Made by a program: the position numbers and the translations under genes. The notes beneath the pieces are model-generated. The model had not been told where the DNA came from. It made no database searches and saw nothing but the letters and a program-made list of their open reading frames with translations. From the NCBI GenBank assembly GCA_003550725.1, contig PUKZ01000150.1, forward strand, positions 1-39,634: a stretch of 39,634 nucleotides of DNA. Reading direction: 5' to 3'. The DNA comes from Bacteroidales bacterium. Lineage in GTDB: Bacteria > Bacteroidota > Bacteroidia > Bacteroidales > UBA7960. Shown here piece by piece: positions 1 to 9,322 of this stretch (position 1 is the stretch's first letter; the number at the start of each line of letters is the position of its first letter).

Positions 1-767
1 GATATTTTACTGTAGAAGATGAAGTTACCGTGGAAGATGATATTACAGTAGAAGTTACTATGTTTGAAAAATACACAGTTACCTTCGAAATTGATGATGA
101 ACACGGTAATGAAATAACAGAGGCTGTTGTTACTTTCGATGGCGAAAAAAATGAGCCCGGCAACTATGTGTTCGAAAACATAGAAGACGGAACCTTTGAT
201 TACAAAGTAAAAAAAGACGGATATTTCACTGCCGAAGATGAAGTGACAATAGAAGGTGACGCCACTGTTGAAGTAATCCTGGACGGATCATATGTAATTA
301 CTTTTAATGTAAAAGACGCCTATGGTAATAAAGTCGAAAATGCCGTTATTACTTTTGATGGTGTTCAGCAAAAACCCGGAGATTATGTGATCGAAGAAAT
401 AAAATCAGGAACATACGAATACAAGGTGGAAAAAGACGGATACTACACAGTTGAAAATAATATTACAATAAATAACAACTATATTACAAGAGTAATTTTA
501 GAACCAGACGGAACTTATATAGATGGACAGGAAGATGCCGAATTATCAATTTTCCCTAACCCAACCCGCAACAAGTTTAACGTTGAATCAAATGTAAAGA
601 TCAAAGAAATCAGGCTTATTGACTTAAGCGGACAAGTAATCACAGAAATTGCCGTAGATGATTTAACCTCAGTGATCAACATAAGCGGATTTAGACCAGG
701 AATTTACTTTATGGAAATTCAAACCAAAGAAAACATTATAACCAAGCGTGTTCAAATATCTCAATAA
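1..767 (+). CDS. C-terminal part of a T9SS-secreted S8-family protease paralogue (5' end outside window)
   Basis: The reading frame is open from the first base (first whole codon at base 3) to TAA at 765-767, so the gene starts upstream. What remains is the tail of the same architecture as the next three genes: the end of one acidic beta-sandwich repeat, two complete repeats of about 70 residues each (hallmarks TVTFEIDDEHGNEI, PGNYVFE, DYKVKKDGYFT), and a T9SS type A sorting domain (LSIFPNPTRNKFNVES to VQISQ). The 765 bases from base 3 align without gaps to 2737-3501 of the next gene, with about 88% identical residues by eye. The catalytic domain is not in the window, so the protease assignment is inferred from the neighbours. 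T9SS substrates carrying such a domain are exported and then secreted or anchored at the cell surface. Confidence 0.85.
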   Translation, partial: YFTVEDEVTVEDDITVEVTMFEKYTVTFEIDDEHGNEITEAVVTFDGEKNEPGNYVFENIEDGTFDYKVKKDGYFTAEDEVTIEGDATVEVILDGSYVITFNVKDAYGNKVENAVITFDGVQQKPGDYVIEEIKSGTYEYKVEKDGYYTVENNITINNNYITRVILEPDGTYIDGQEDAELSIFPNPTRNKFNVESNVKIKEIRLIDLSGQVITEIAVDDLTSVINISGFRPGIYFMEIQTKENIITKRVQISQ

Positions 768-794
768 AATAAAATCCTGATATTTTATTTTGTA

Positions 795-826
795 AAAAAG
801 GGAAGGCCGAAAAACCTTCCCTTTTT
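795..826 (+). terminator. Rho-independent terminator after the first protease gene
   Basis: A perfect 12-bp stem (AAAAAGGGAAGG with CCTTCCCTTTTT) closes an 8-base loop and ends in five T residues, 27 bases after the stop codon. Confidence 0.85.
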
Positions 827-972
827 ATTACTTAAAACAAAAAAATAAATTCTTAACAAGCTAAATTAACTAAAAATAATCTAAAACACTTTAAATAAGT
901 CTACTAAAAGTAATCTTAAATCTGCCTGATATAGCCGTTTAATAATTATTTTTTTATTGCTAACAAATTTTA

Positions 973-980
973 TATCTTTG
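973..980 (+). promoter_or_regulatory. Candidate Bacteroidota promoter (-7 box TATCTTTG) for the second protease gene
   Basis: TATCTTTG matches the TAnnTTTG -7 element exactly; the expected -33 position is only a T-run, so that box is weak. It would give a leader of about 95 bases before the ATG at 1084. Apart from this and the terminator, the 316-base gap (768-1083) is AT-rich and shows nothing else. Confidence 0.45.
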
Positions 981-1083
981 TAAGTTAAAATAACTGAATT
1001 GAGATAATCTGTTAAAAATTTAGTTTAAAAAATTATACAATAACATTAAACACTTTTTTTATAATAAAAATTTAAAAACCGCT

Positions 1084-3501
1084 ATGAACAAACTTAAAAA
1101 ACTGTTATCAATTTTTGTCATTTTGACCTTAAGCTTAAATACCGGCATAAATGCACAAAATATTGATAATTATACTGAAAATAAAACAAATAATAATCAA
1201 AAAGACCGGAAGCAAATTGGTAATTTATCACATTATGATTTAAAAAATTTGCCGGAAGAAACATATCATCCGGGAAAATTGCGGATAAAATTCAGCCGGG
1301 ATTTTGAAGAAAGTCTTAAGAGCATTGATTTTGAACTCAGTGATAATAATCAAATCAAAACCGGTATTGCTGATTTGGACAGGCTTAATAAAACTTATGG
1401 AGTAAATGAATATACTCCGTTATTAGAAGAGCTTTATATGTTGTCGGAAGCATCGCATAAATACAAGGAAAGGCATAAATCATGGGGTTTTCATCTTTGG
1501 TATGATCTTAAACTTGATAATAGGGCTGATATAATTGAAGCTATAATAAACTTTGAGAAACTAAAAGAAGTAAAAATTGCAGAGCCTGCTTTTATCAAAA
1601 AACTTATAGAGCCTGTAGACAGCAGGCCTGTTAAAGATAATTTCAGGGGTTCTGGTTGGACACCCAACGATCCTTATTATGCAAATCAACAATGGCACTT
1701 CAATAACACAGGGCAACATGGTGGCACACCCGGGTGGGATTGTAATGCGGAGGCTGCCTGGGGTCTTGAAAAAGGAGACACAAATGTGGTAGTAGCTATT
1801 ATTGATTCGGGTATGGAATACCTTCATGAAGATTTGGAGGGGAATATGTGGGAAGATATTGGGCCACAAGGAACAAATACCCCAGCCGGAAGTCATGGTA
1901 CACACGTTGGCGGAACAGTAGCTGCCGTCTCAAACAATAACACAGGAGTAGCAGGCTTAGCTGGTGGCAGTGGCAACAATGACGGTGTCAGGCTTATGAC
2001 AATACATGCTTTAGGATCAGGGTCAGTTAATATGGTAACGGCATTTACTTATGCTGCAGACAATGGAGCTGCAATAACCCAGAATAGCTGGAGCTATGGA
2101 CCAGGAGGTACCATACCCTCATCTGTAGCAAATGCCATTGACTATTTTAATGCAAACGGAGGTGGTGATGCAATGGATGGAGGAATAACCATTTGTGCAG
2201 CAGGAAATTACAGTTCAACAGGACTTATTTACCCTGCAGCTTATGAAGGATCAATGGCTGTGGCATCTCATGACAACAATGGCAATAAATCAGGATTTTC
2301 CAGCTACGGATCATGGGTTGATATTATTGCGCCGGGATCAAATGTTACATCCACAGAAATAGGCAATGCATATTCGGCCAAATCAGGAACTTCAATGGCC
2401 ACTCCACATGTGTCAGGCGCAGCAGCTTTAGTTATTTCTAATGCTTACGGCGATATAACAAACGATGAATTATGGGATATATTAGTAGATAGCGCCAATG
2501 ATGATATATACCAGGAAAACCCCAATTATACCGGACAGCTCGGAAGTGGCAGACTTGATGCATATGCTGCGCTTAGAAAACTTGGACCCATGGTTACTTT
2601 TGAAATCGAAGATGAAAACGAAAATCCGATTGACAGTGCAATTATTACTCTAAACGGTGAAACAAATCAACCGGGAGAATATGTTTTCACAAATGTTGAA
2701 GAAGGAAGTCACGATTACAAAATAGAAAAAGAAGGATATTTTACGGTTGAAGATGAAGTTACCGTGGAAGATGATACTACAGTAGAAGTTACTATGTTTG
2801 AAAAATACACAGTTACCTTCGAAATTGATGATGAACACGGTAATGAAATAACAGAGGCTGTTATTACTTTAGATGGCGAAAAAAATGAGCCCGGCAACTA
2901 TGTTTTCGAAAACATAAAAGACGGAACCTTCGATTATAAGGTTGAAAAAGACGGATATTTCACTGCCGAAGATGAAGTGACAATAGAAGGTGACGCCACT
3001 GTTGAAGTAACCCTGTATGGAGCTTATAGAGTTACTTTTGATGTTGAAGATACATGGGGCAATGTTGTCGAAAATGCCGTAATTACTTTCGATGGCGTAC
3101 AACAAGGCCCTGGCGAGTACGTGTTTAAAGAAATAAAATCAGGAACATACGAATATAAAGTCGAAAAAGACGAATACTACACAGTTGAAAATAATATTAC
3201 ATTAAATAACAACTATATTGCAAGAGTAATTTTAGAACCAGACGGAACTTACACAGATGGGCACGAAGATGCCAAATTATCAATTTTCCCTAACCCAACC
3301 CGCAACAAGTTTAACGTTGAATCAAATGTAAAGATCAAAGAAATCAGGCTTATTGACTTAAGCGGACAAGTAATCACAGATATTGCCGTAGACGATTTAA
3401 CCTCAGTGATCAACGTAAGCGGATTTAGACCCGGGGTTTACTTTATGGAAATTCACACCAAAGAAAACGTTATAACTAAGCGTGTTCAAATAACACAATA
3501 A
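1084..3501 (+). CDS. Secreted S8 (subtilisin-like) serine protease with three beta-sandwich repeats and T9SS sorting domain
   Basis: This 805-residue protein starts with a Sec signal peptide (about residues 1-25, ending NAQ), followed by an N-terminal region (about 50-180; motifs YHPGKLRIKF and ERHKSWGFHLWYDL) shared by all members of this cluster and probably a prodomain. The S8 domain has the full triad: Asp241 (AIIDSG), His271 (SHGTHVGG) and Ser437 (SGTSMATPHVSG), with Asn375 as the likely oxyanion residue (AAGN). Three acidic repeats begin near residues 503, 575 and 648, and a T9SS type A domain runs from 732 (LSIFPNP) to the end. It is expected to be exported to the periplasm and moved over the outer membrane by T9SS. 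It is the second of four tandem paralogues, separated by untranslated gaps with their own promoters. The substrate cannot be told from sequence. Confidence 0.93.
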   Translation: MNKLKKLLSIFVILTLSLNTGINAQNIDNYTENKTNNNQKDRKQIGNLSHYDLKNLPEETYHPGKLRIKFSRDFEESLKSIDFELSDNNQIKTGIADLDRLNKTYGVNEYTPLLEELYMLSEASHKYKERHKSWGFHLWYDLKLDNRADIIEAIINFEKLKEVKIAEPAFIKKLIEPVDSRPVKDNFRGSGWTPNDPYYANQQWHFNNTGQHGGTPGWDCNAEAAWGLEKGDTNVVVAIIDSGMEYLHEDLEGNMWEDIGPQGTNTPAGSHGTHVGGTVAAVSNNNTGVAGLAGGSGNNDGVRLMTIHALGSGSVNMVTAFTYAADNGAAITQNSWSYGPGGTIPSSVANAIDYFNANGGGDAMDGGITICAAGNYSSTGLIYPAAYEGSMAVASHDNNGNKSGFSSYGSWVDIIAPGSNVTSTEIGNAYSAKSGTSMATPHVSGAAALVISNAYGDITNDELWDILVDSANDDIYQENPNYTGQLGSGRLDAYAALRKLGPMVTFEIEDENENPIDSAIITLNGETNQPGEYVFTNVEEGSHDYKIEKEGYFTVEDEVTVEDDTTVEVTMFEKYTVTFEIDDEHGNEITEAVITLDGEKNEPGNYVFENIKDGTFDYKVEKDGYFTAEDEVTIEGDATVEVTLYGAYRVTFDVEDTWGNVVENAVITFDGVQQGPGEYVFKEIKSGTYEYKVEKDEYYTVENNITLNNNYIARVILEPDGTYTDGHEDAKLSIFPNPTRNKFNVESNVKIKEIRLIDLSGQVITDIAVDDLTSVINVSGFRPGVYFMEIHTKENVITKRVQITQ

Positions 3502-3626
3502 TTAATAAGAATAATAAAAAAACCTTTAGGCTTACAAAACCTTCGGGATTTAAACTATATAAAAAATATTAATGTACTAACTATAATATCTTTCTGAAAA
3601 AATAAAATTTAAATAAAGAAAAATAT

Positions 3627-3634
3627 TACCTTTG
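3627..3634 (+). promoter_or_regulatory. Candidate Bacteroidota promoter (-7 box TACCTTTG) for the third protease gene
   Basis: TACCTTTG is an exact TAnnTTTG match in the 249-base gap between two protease genes, with a leader of about 110 bases before ATG 3751. No good TTTG box is visible at the -33 spacing. No clear terminator follows the upstream gene, so read-through between the two genes is possible. Confidence 0.45.
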
Positions 3635-3750
3635 TTTATTACTATATTGAAAAAAGTTATAAGTAAAATTTGGAGGAATAAAAACTCAACTGAATTAAAC
3701 TTTTTAAAATCACTAAAAAAATTTTTGTAACTAAAACAATTAATGCTGTT

Positions 3751-5961
3751 ATGAACAAATTTACATTATTTAGCACAATTCTTATCCTTTGCGTTGCATA
3801 CATAAGCTTAACTTCAAGTTTAAATGCACAAGAATTTTCGAATAATCGCCTGGTCGACAATGAGGGTTCACAGGTCGAGAACAATGAAAAATCACCTCTT
3901 GATTTAGAAAATTTACCTGAAGATTCATACTATCCTGGTAAGATAAAGGTGAAATTTCATTCTATTATGGAAAAAAACCTTGACGGATCTGTTTTATCGG
4001 GTGTTGATAATAACCATGTTAAAACAGGTATTTCTGACCTGGATAGATTCAATGAATCTTATAAAGTACATACATACGAACCTGTATTAAAGGAATTATA
4101 TGAGTTGTCACCTGCATCTCGCAATTACAAAGAAAGACACAGGGAATGGGGTTTTCATCTATTGTACAGATTTAAACTTGACGAAAATGCAGATATAATA
4201 AAAGCCATAACCGAACTTGAAAAGCTCGAAGAGGTTAAATTAGCCGAGCCTCTCATGAAAATGGTACTTGTAGAACCTGTAGAATCTGGTTCTATAGATG
4301 AAATAAACAGAAAAGATGCCGTAAAAGATTACCCTAATGATCCTTTTTTTCATCCAAATCAATGGGGTTTTAAAAATACGGGGCAGCTTATCAATAATAT
4401 CCCTGGCACAGAAGGAATGGATACTAATGCCTCGGCAGCTTGGGAAATTGAAAAAGGTGACTCTAATGTGGTGGTAGCAATTTTTGATACCGGTGTTGAC
4501 TATAAGCATGAAGATTTAGCAGGTAATATGTGGCCGGAAATCGGAATACTGGGGGAAAACACAAATCCTGACAGCCATGGCACACATGTTGCGGGTACTG
4601 TTGCTGCCGTTTCAAACAACGAAATTGGGGTTGCCGGTTTTGCAGGAGGAAGCGGTCAAGATGATGGAGTAAGGATTATGAGCATACCCAACCTTGATGG
4701 TGTAGGAACTACTCCTGCATATCTCTATGCTGCCGACAACGGAGCTGCTATATCTCAAAACAGCTGGAGCCATCCGGGGGCTATGCCGGGTTATACCGCA
4801 AACGCTATAGATTATTTCGTTGAAAATGGAGGCGGAGATGCATTAGATGGCGGGATTGTTTTCTTTTCAGCTGGTAATAATAATACTAGTACGCCCAATT
4901 ATCCCGGAGCTTACGAAAAAACAATTGCTGTAGCTTCCCATTGTAACAGGGGTTACAAATCTACTTTCTCCAACTACGGCGAATGGGTTGATATTATCGC
5001 TCCCGGACAAATAATTTATTCAACTACTATTGGAGATAATTATGCATGGAATTCCGGCACTTCAATGTCCTGCCCACACGCCTCAGGAGCAGCAGCTTTA
5101 GTTATTTCACAAGCTTATGGAATGCTAACCAACACACAACTGGAAGAAATCATTTTAAACAGTGCCAACCCCGACATTTATGATCTAAACCCTCATTTTC
5201 AAGGAGAATTAGGAACAGGTAGACTTGATGCACTTGCAGCTCTTGAATTATTAAATACTATAACTTTTGACATTGTAGATGAAAATGGTAATGAAATAAC
5301 AGAAGCTGTTGCTACTCTCGACAGCCTGGAAAACAAACCGGGTAATTACGAATTTAAAGTCTATACAGCAGGCGAAACGAAAACGTATGAATACAAAATA
5401 GAAAAAGAGGGATTTTTCACCAAAGAAGGCGAAGTTGAAGTAGAAGACGAAGATGTTACCGTCAATATAACATTAATCAGGGCAAACACAGTTACCTTCG
5501 ATGTAGAAGACGAGTGGGGTAATGAAATTGAAAATGCCATCATCACTTTCGATGATGAAAAATACGAACCGGGTAAATATGTGTTTGAAAAGATAGAATC
5601 AGGAACCTACGATTACAAAGTAGAAAAACAAGAATACTTCCCTTTTGAAGGCGAAGTTGTTGTAGATGATGATGTAACCGTCGAAGTAATTTTGGAAGCT
5701 GACGGAACTTATATTGACACACCAGAAGATATTGAAGTTTCTGTTTTCCCAAACCCTGCACGCAACAAGTTTAACATTGAATCAAACGAAATGATCGAAA
5801 AAATTAAAATGATTGATCTTAGAGGACAAGTTGTAAAAAATATACAGGTAGGTTCATTAAATTCCGAAATAAACGTCAGTAAACTACAAACCGGGGTGTA
5901 TTTTATGCAAATTCATACTGCAGAAAATATTATAAATAAACGTGTTCAAATTACACGCTAA
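3751..5961 (+). CDS. Secreted S8 (subtilisin-like) serine protease with two beta-sandwich repeats and T9SS sorting domain
   Basis: The 736-residue product has a signal peptide (to about NAQ27), the cluster's shared N-terminal region (YYPGKIKVKF, ERHREWGFHLLYRF), and an S8 domain with complete triad Asp246 (AIFDTGVD), His276 (SHGTHVAG) and Ser438 (SGTSMSCPHASG). Only two acidic repeats follow, starting near residues 504 and 581, one fewer than in the upstream paralogue. The T9SS type A sorting domain starts at about 663 (VSVFPNPARNKF) and ends VQITR. The first repeat carries a small insertion around YTAGETKTYEYK. As a T9SS cargo it should act outside the outer membrane. Its own promoter candidate and a strong terminator frame it as a single transcription unit. 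Confidence 0.93.
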   Translation: MNKFTLFSTILILCVAYISLTSSLNAQEFSNNRLVDNEGSQVENNEKSPLDLENLPEDSYYPGKIKVKFHSIMEKNLDGSVLSGVDNNHVKTGISDLDRFNESYKVHTYEPVLKELYELSPASRNYKERHREWGFHLLYRFKLDENADIIKAITELEKLEEVKLAEPLMKMVLVEPVESGSIDEINRKDAVKDYPNDPFFHPNQWGFKNTGQLINNIPGTEGMDTNASAAWEIEKGDSNVVVAIFDTGVDYKHEDLAGNMWPEIGILGENTNPDSHGTHVAGTVAAVSNNEIGVAGFAGGSGQDDGVRIMSIPNLDGVGTTPAYLYAADNGAAISQNSWSHPGAMPGYTANAIDYFVENGGGDALDGGIVFFSAGNNNTSTPNYPGAYEKTIAVASHCNRGYKSTFSNYGEWVDIIAPGQIIYSTTIGDNYAWNSGTSMSCPHASGAAALVISQAYGMLTNTQLEEIILNSANPDIYDLNPHFQGELGTGRLDALAALELLNTITFDIVDENGNEITEAVATLDSLENKPGNYEFKVYTAGETKTYEYKIEKEGFFTKEGEVEVEDEDVTVNITLIRANTVTFDVEDEWGNEIENAIITFDDEKYEPGKYVFEKIESGTYDYKVEKQEYFPFEGEVVVDDDVTVEVILEADGTYIDTPEDIEVSVFPNPARNKFNIESNEMIEKIKMIDLRGQVVKNIQVGSLNSEINVSKLQTGVYFMQIHTAENIINKRVQITR

Positions 5962-5970
5962 AAAAACATA

Positions 5971-6008
5971 AAAAACCTTGGAGGTTTTAAAATCTCCAAG
6001 GTTTTTTT
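5971..6008 (+). terminator. Rho-independent terminator after the third protease gene
   Basis: A perfect 13-bp stem (AAAAACCTTGGAG with CTCCAAGGTTTTT) with a 10-base loop and a seven-T tract begins 10 bases after the stop codon. Confidence 0.88.
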
Positions 6009-6277
6009 ATTATATAAAACAAAGTTTCTATATCATTTCTTCAAAGAATAAATCAATTCTAAACTTTTGATCTGATAAGGTTATAATGTTATAAAACCTA
6101 CCCACCCTTCAAAATCAAACCACAGAAATAAAGATTTTTAATATTTTTGAAGTATTTATTCAAAAGTGTTAACTTAGCTATTTAATTAAAAAATTTCTAA
6201 CATTCTCATAAATATATTATATACTAAAATATATCAAAATTTAGCATACAACATCAAATATATTATCATAGCTCGAT
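6009..6277. other. AT-rich gap before the fourth protease gene
   Basis: With the terminator, this gap spans 5962-6277 (316 bases). It is very AT-rich. A 7-bp inverted repeat (TTTTGAA at 6145-6151, TTCAAAA at 6159-6165) is the only structure I see, and I find no TAnnTTTG box close to the next start codon. The promoter of the fourth protease gene therefore could not be located. Confidence 0.5.
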
Positions 6278-8293
6278 ATGTCAATAACTTTTATGAACGC
6301 TTTTAAAATAATTATTTCTGCTATCCTCATTTTCAATGGATTTGCCAATTTTGCTAATATCATAAAAGCAGAAGATTTCTCCGCTTCCTCTTCGAATAAA
6401 AGTAAAATTTATAGTGAAACGCAAAGCGAAAATCTCCTCAATGATTTAACAAGTCTCTCTAAAGATTCCTTTTATCCAGGTATAATACGGATAAAATTTA
6501 ATACATCTATGGAAAAAGACCTCGATGGCGAAGTTTTAAAAGCCATAGATAATAGTTACGTAAAAACAGGGATTAATGCATTAGATAATTTAAACAAGAC
6601 TTACCGGGTATATGAATACCAACCTTTGATGAAAGAAATATATAAGTTATCTCCAGCATCATTAAAATATAAAGAAAGGCATAAAGAATGGAAATTTCAT
6701 TTATGGTATGATCTGAAGATTTGCAAAAATGAAAACATAATAGAAGCTATAAATGACTTTACAAAACTGGAAGAAGTTAAAATAGCCGAACCGGTATTAA
6801 AAAAGAGGTTGATAGAGCCGGTAAATATAAATTATATAGATAAAATTGAAAAAAACCATTCAGGGTCAAAAAAATGGACTCCTAATGATCCATATTTTGA
6901 ACCATATCAATGGAATTTAAAAAACACGGGTCAATCAATCCAGGGGCAGGAAGGTGTAGAAGGTTGGGACTGTAACGCCAGTGCTGCCTGGGAAATTGAA
7001 AAAGGAGACACAAACGTAGTTGTAGCGGTCAAAGATAGTGGAGTTGACTTTGAGCACGAGGATTTAAAAGGGAATATGTTTTTTGATATTGGCCCGCAAG
7101 GAAAAGATACCGAACCTGATGCCCATGGCACACATGTATCTGGTATAATTGCTGCCATCACAAACAACAACTTGGGAATTGCCGGTTTAGCCGGTGGAAG
7201 TGGCTCTGATGACGGTGTAAGGATCATGAGCATAGACCTTATAAATGCTGTCAGTACACCTGCAGCGTTTACATATGCGGCAGACAATGGTGCAGCTATA
7301 TCACAAAACAGCTGGACATACGGCCCTTTAATGCCAACATATGCAAAAACCTGGATTGATTATTATAACGAAGAAGGCGGTGGTGAAGCATTAGACGGTG
7401 GAATTACTATCTTTGCCGCAGGCAATGATAATACTAACATTCCAAGTTACCCGGCAGCATATAGAGGAACAATTGCTGTTGCCTCTCACGACAACAGGGG
7501 GCAAAAGTCTGATTTCTCGAATTATGGAAACTGGGTTGATATTACTGCTCCCGGAACGTTTATTTACTCACTTGTGCTTCAAAATGGATATTCTTTATCA
7601 TCAGGCACATCAATGTCGTGTCCACACGTATCGGCTACAGCAGCTTTAATTATTTCCAATGCCTATGGTGAGTTAACAAATAAACAACTAGAGACAATTC
7701 TGCTTAATAGTGCAAGAACCGATATTTATAATATAAACCCTGACTATAAAAATATGCTTGGAGCAGGCACACTCGATACATACGCAGCTCTTAAATTATT
7801 AAATAATAATACTTATACCGTTACTTTCAATATTAAAGACCAGTACGGTAATGAAGTTAATGATGCCGTAGTTACTTTTAATAACCGGGAAAATCCGCCG
7901 GGCGACTACGTATTTGAATTCATAAAAGCAGGCACATACAGCTATAAAGTAGAAGCTGATAGTTATAAAAAAGCAAGCGGAGAAGTTGAGGTAAATGATG
8001 ATATCAAAATTACAGTAATTTTGTCATCTGACGGAACTTTTATTGGTAACCCCGGCTCATGCATTGACATTTCTGTTTTTCCAAACCCTGCACGTGAAAA
8101 TTTCAATATAAAATCAAGTGAAACGATCAAAAAAGTCAGGCTTATAAACATTAGCGGGCAGGTAATCAAAACCATTAATATAAATGCATTAAAATCAGAA
8201 ATAAGTGTAAGTACATTAAAACCAGGGGTTTACTTTTTGGAAATTCACACCGGGCAAAATATTATTAACAAACGAATCAAAATTACACCCTAA
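6278..8293 (+). CDS. Secreted S8 (subtilisin-like) serine protease with one beta-sandwich repeat and T9SS sorting domain
   Basis: This 671-residue product is the shortest of the cluster. The signal peptide runs to about IIKA; ATG at 6278 and ATG at 6293 (five codons later) are both plausible starts. The shared N-terminal region (FYPGIIRIKF, ERHKEWKFHLWYDL) precedes an S8 domain with Asp253, His283 (AHGTHVSG) and Ser445 (SGTSMSCPHVSA). The residue before the catalytic Asp is Lys (AVKDSGVD), where the family normally has a hydrophobic residue. A single acidic repeat starts near 513 and the T9SS type A domain near 598 (ISVFPNPARENF). It is convergent with the nitroreductase gene, with 32 bases between the stops. 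The triad looks intact, so activity is likely but the Lys makes it less certain than for its paralogues. Confidence 0.92.
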   Translation: MSITFMNAFKIIISAILIFNGFANFANIIKAEDFSASSSNKSKIYSETQSENLLNDLTSLSKDSFYPGIIRIKFNTSMEKDLDGEVLKAIDNSYVKTGINALDNLNKTYRVYEYQPLMKEIYKLSPASLKYKERHKEWKFHLWYDLKICKNENIIEAINDFTKLEEVKIAEPVLKKRLIEPVNINYIDKIEKNHSGSKKWTPNDPYFEPYQWNLKNTGQSIQGQEGVEGWDCNASAAWEIEKGDTNVVVAVKDSGVDFEHEDLKGNMFFDIGPQGKDTEPDAHGTHVSGIIAAITNNNLGIAGLAGGSGSDDGVRIMSIDLINAVSTPAAFTYAADNGAAISQNSWTYGPLMPTYAKTWIDYYNEEGGGEALDGGITIFAAGNDNTNIPSYPAAYRGTIAVASHDNRGQKSDFSNYGNWVDITAPGTFIYSLVLQNGYSLSSGTSMSCPHVSATAALIISNAYGELTNKQLETILLNSARTDIYNINPDYKNMLGAGTLDTYAALKLLNNNTYTVTFNIKDQYGNEVNDAVVTFNNRENPPGDYVFEFIKAGTYSYKVEADSYKKASGEVEVNDDIKITVILSSDGTFIGNPGSCIDISVFPNPARENFNIKSSETIKKVRLINISGQVIKTININALKSEISVSTLKPGVYFLEIHTGQNIINKRIKITP

Positions 8294-8325
8294 AACATAA
8301 AATGCTTTAAGCACTTTATTTAATA

Positions 8326-8928
8326 CTAAAATATCTCAGATTTCTTACCAAACTTATTTTCAAAAACAAATTCATCAAAATTTTTTCTTGTTCGTTCAGC
8401 TTTTTCTATCTCCTGGTATTTTTCAGGTAGACGGTCATAAGATGCAATATAGCCTATGGCAAACACTACGATTGGGTCATGTTCATCATCAATAGAAAAG
8501 TATTCACTTGCTTTAGATGGTTTAAACCCACCCATCTGGTGCATAAACAAACCTTCATGCATAGCTTGCAAAGTCAGGTAAGCAACACTTTGTCCGGTAT
8601 CATACTGATAAGTAAGATTTGGCCTGTTTTTTTGATCAACTTTTTTGCCAATAACCATAACCAACACAGGTGCGAGTTTTGCCCATTGGCGGTTAAATTC
8701 GATTAGCGTATCTATTATTTTATTATAAGAATCAGAACCCTTAACACCAACTATATATTTCCAGGGTTGCTGATTAAATGAAGACGGAGCCCAACGCGCA
8801 GCTTCAAATATACGTTGAAGTTTTTCCTTCTCGACAATATTATCACTAAAAGCACGCGGACTCCATCGCCGCTTTATTAAAGGATGAATGTCATACTTGG
8901 TTTTAGCAGGTTTTTCCATAAACATCAT
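8326..8928 (-). CDS. Nitroreductase family protein (FMN-dependent oxidoreductase)
   Basis: The 200-residue length and motifs fit the nitroreductase (NfsB/FRase I-like) family, cytoplasmic FMN flavoproteins that reduce nitroaromatics, quinones or other acceptors with NAD(P)H. RRWSPRAF (residues 20-27) and APSSFNQQPW (47-56) are the usual FMN phosphate and isoalloxazine contact regions; IVVFAIGYI near residue 155 matches the conserved C-terminal strand. Three ATGs lie in the first four codons (MMFM), so the exact start is uncertain. No signal peptide is present. It is a stand-alone minus-strand gene, convergent with the protease cluster, and the true substrate cannot be deduced. Confidence 0.88.
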   Translation of the reverse strand: MMFMEKPAKTKYDIHPLIKRRWSPRAFSDNIVEKEKLQRIFEAARWAPSSFNQQPWKYIVGVKGSDSYNKIIDTLIEFNRQWAKLAPVLVMVIGKKVDQKNRPNLTYQYDTGQSVAYLTLQAMHEGLFMHQMGGFKPSKASEYFSIDDEHDPIVVFAIGYIASYDRLPEKYQEIEKAERTRKNFDEFVFENKFGKKSEIF

Positions 8929-9189
8929 TTTTTGCTTAATATTATTTTTTTACTTTAACAATACAACTTTTGTTTTGTTTATTTAATAATTGTTCCAAAA
9001 AAATTACAAGTTGTCAACACTATTTATAAAATTCTACTAAATGATGATAACTCAATAAATTTTATCGGCATTTTGCCGGAACAAAACAATATTTTACCAT
9101 ATCAGTTTTTAGCTATGTTATTTATTTTGAATTCAGCTTAAAAATAATACTAATCAAGCTATTAGTCTTTTTAAATTGCCGGAATGTAC
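8929..9189. other. AT-rich gap upstream of the nitroreductase gene
   Basis: Together with the terminator, 394 bases (8929-9322) separate two minus-strand genes. A short inverted repeat (CGGCATTTTGCCG, about 9065-9077) is visible, but no exact TAnnTTTG box upstream of the nitroreductase start and no coding sequence. Confidence 0.45.
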
Positions 9190-9233
9190 AAAAAACCCGG
9201 TATTGTAGTATAATAAAAACAATACCGGGTTTT
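9190..9233 (-). terminator. Rho-independent terminator of the OmpH-like gene
   Basis: A perfect 15-bp stem (AAAACCCGGTATTGT, 9192-9206, with its complement at 9219-9233) encloses a 12-base loop. Read on the minus strand it ends GGGTTTTTTG, about 90 bases past the OmpH stop codon. Confidence 0.85.
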
Positions 9234-9322
9234 AAACAAACACTAAATTACCAAAATAGTATGTTAATTGCAAACACCTAGAAGGTACTTATACTATTTT
9301 AAAAACAGAATATAATGTTATT

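Noticed and set aside
8294-8325. Bidirectional terminator between the fourth protease and the nitroreductase
   Set aside because: TGCTTTAAGCA allows at best a very short stem with a minimal loop; too weak to call.
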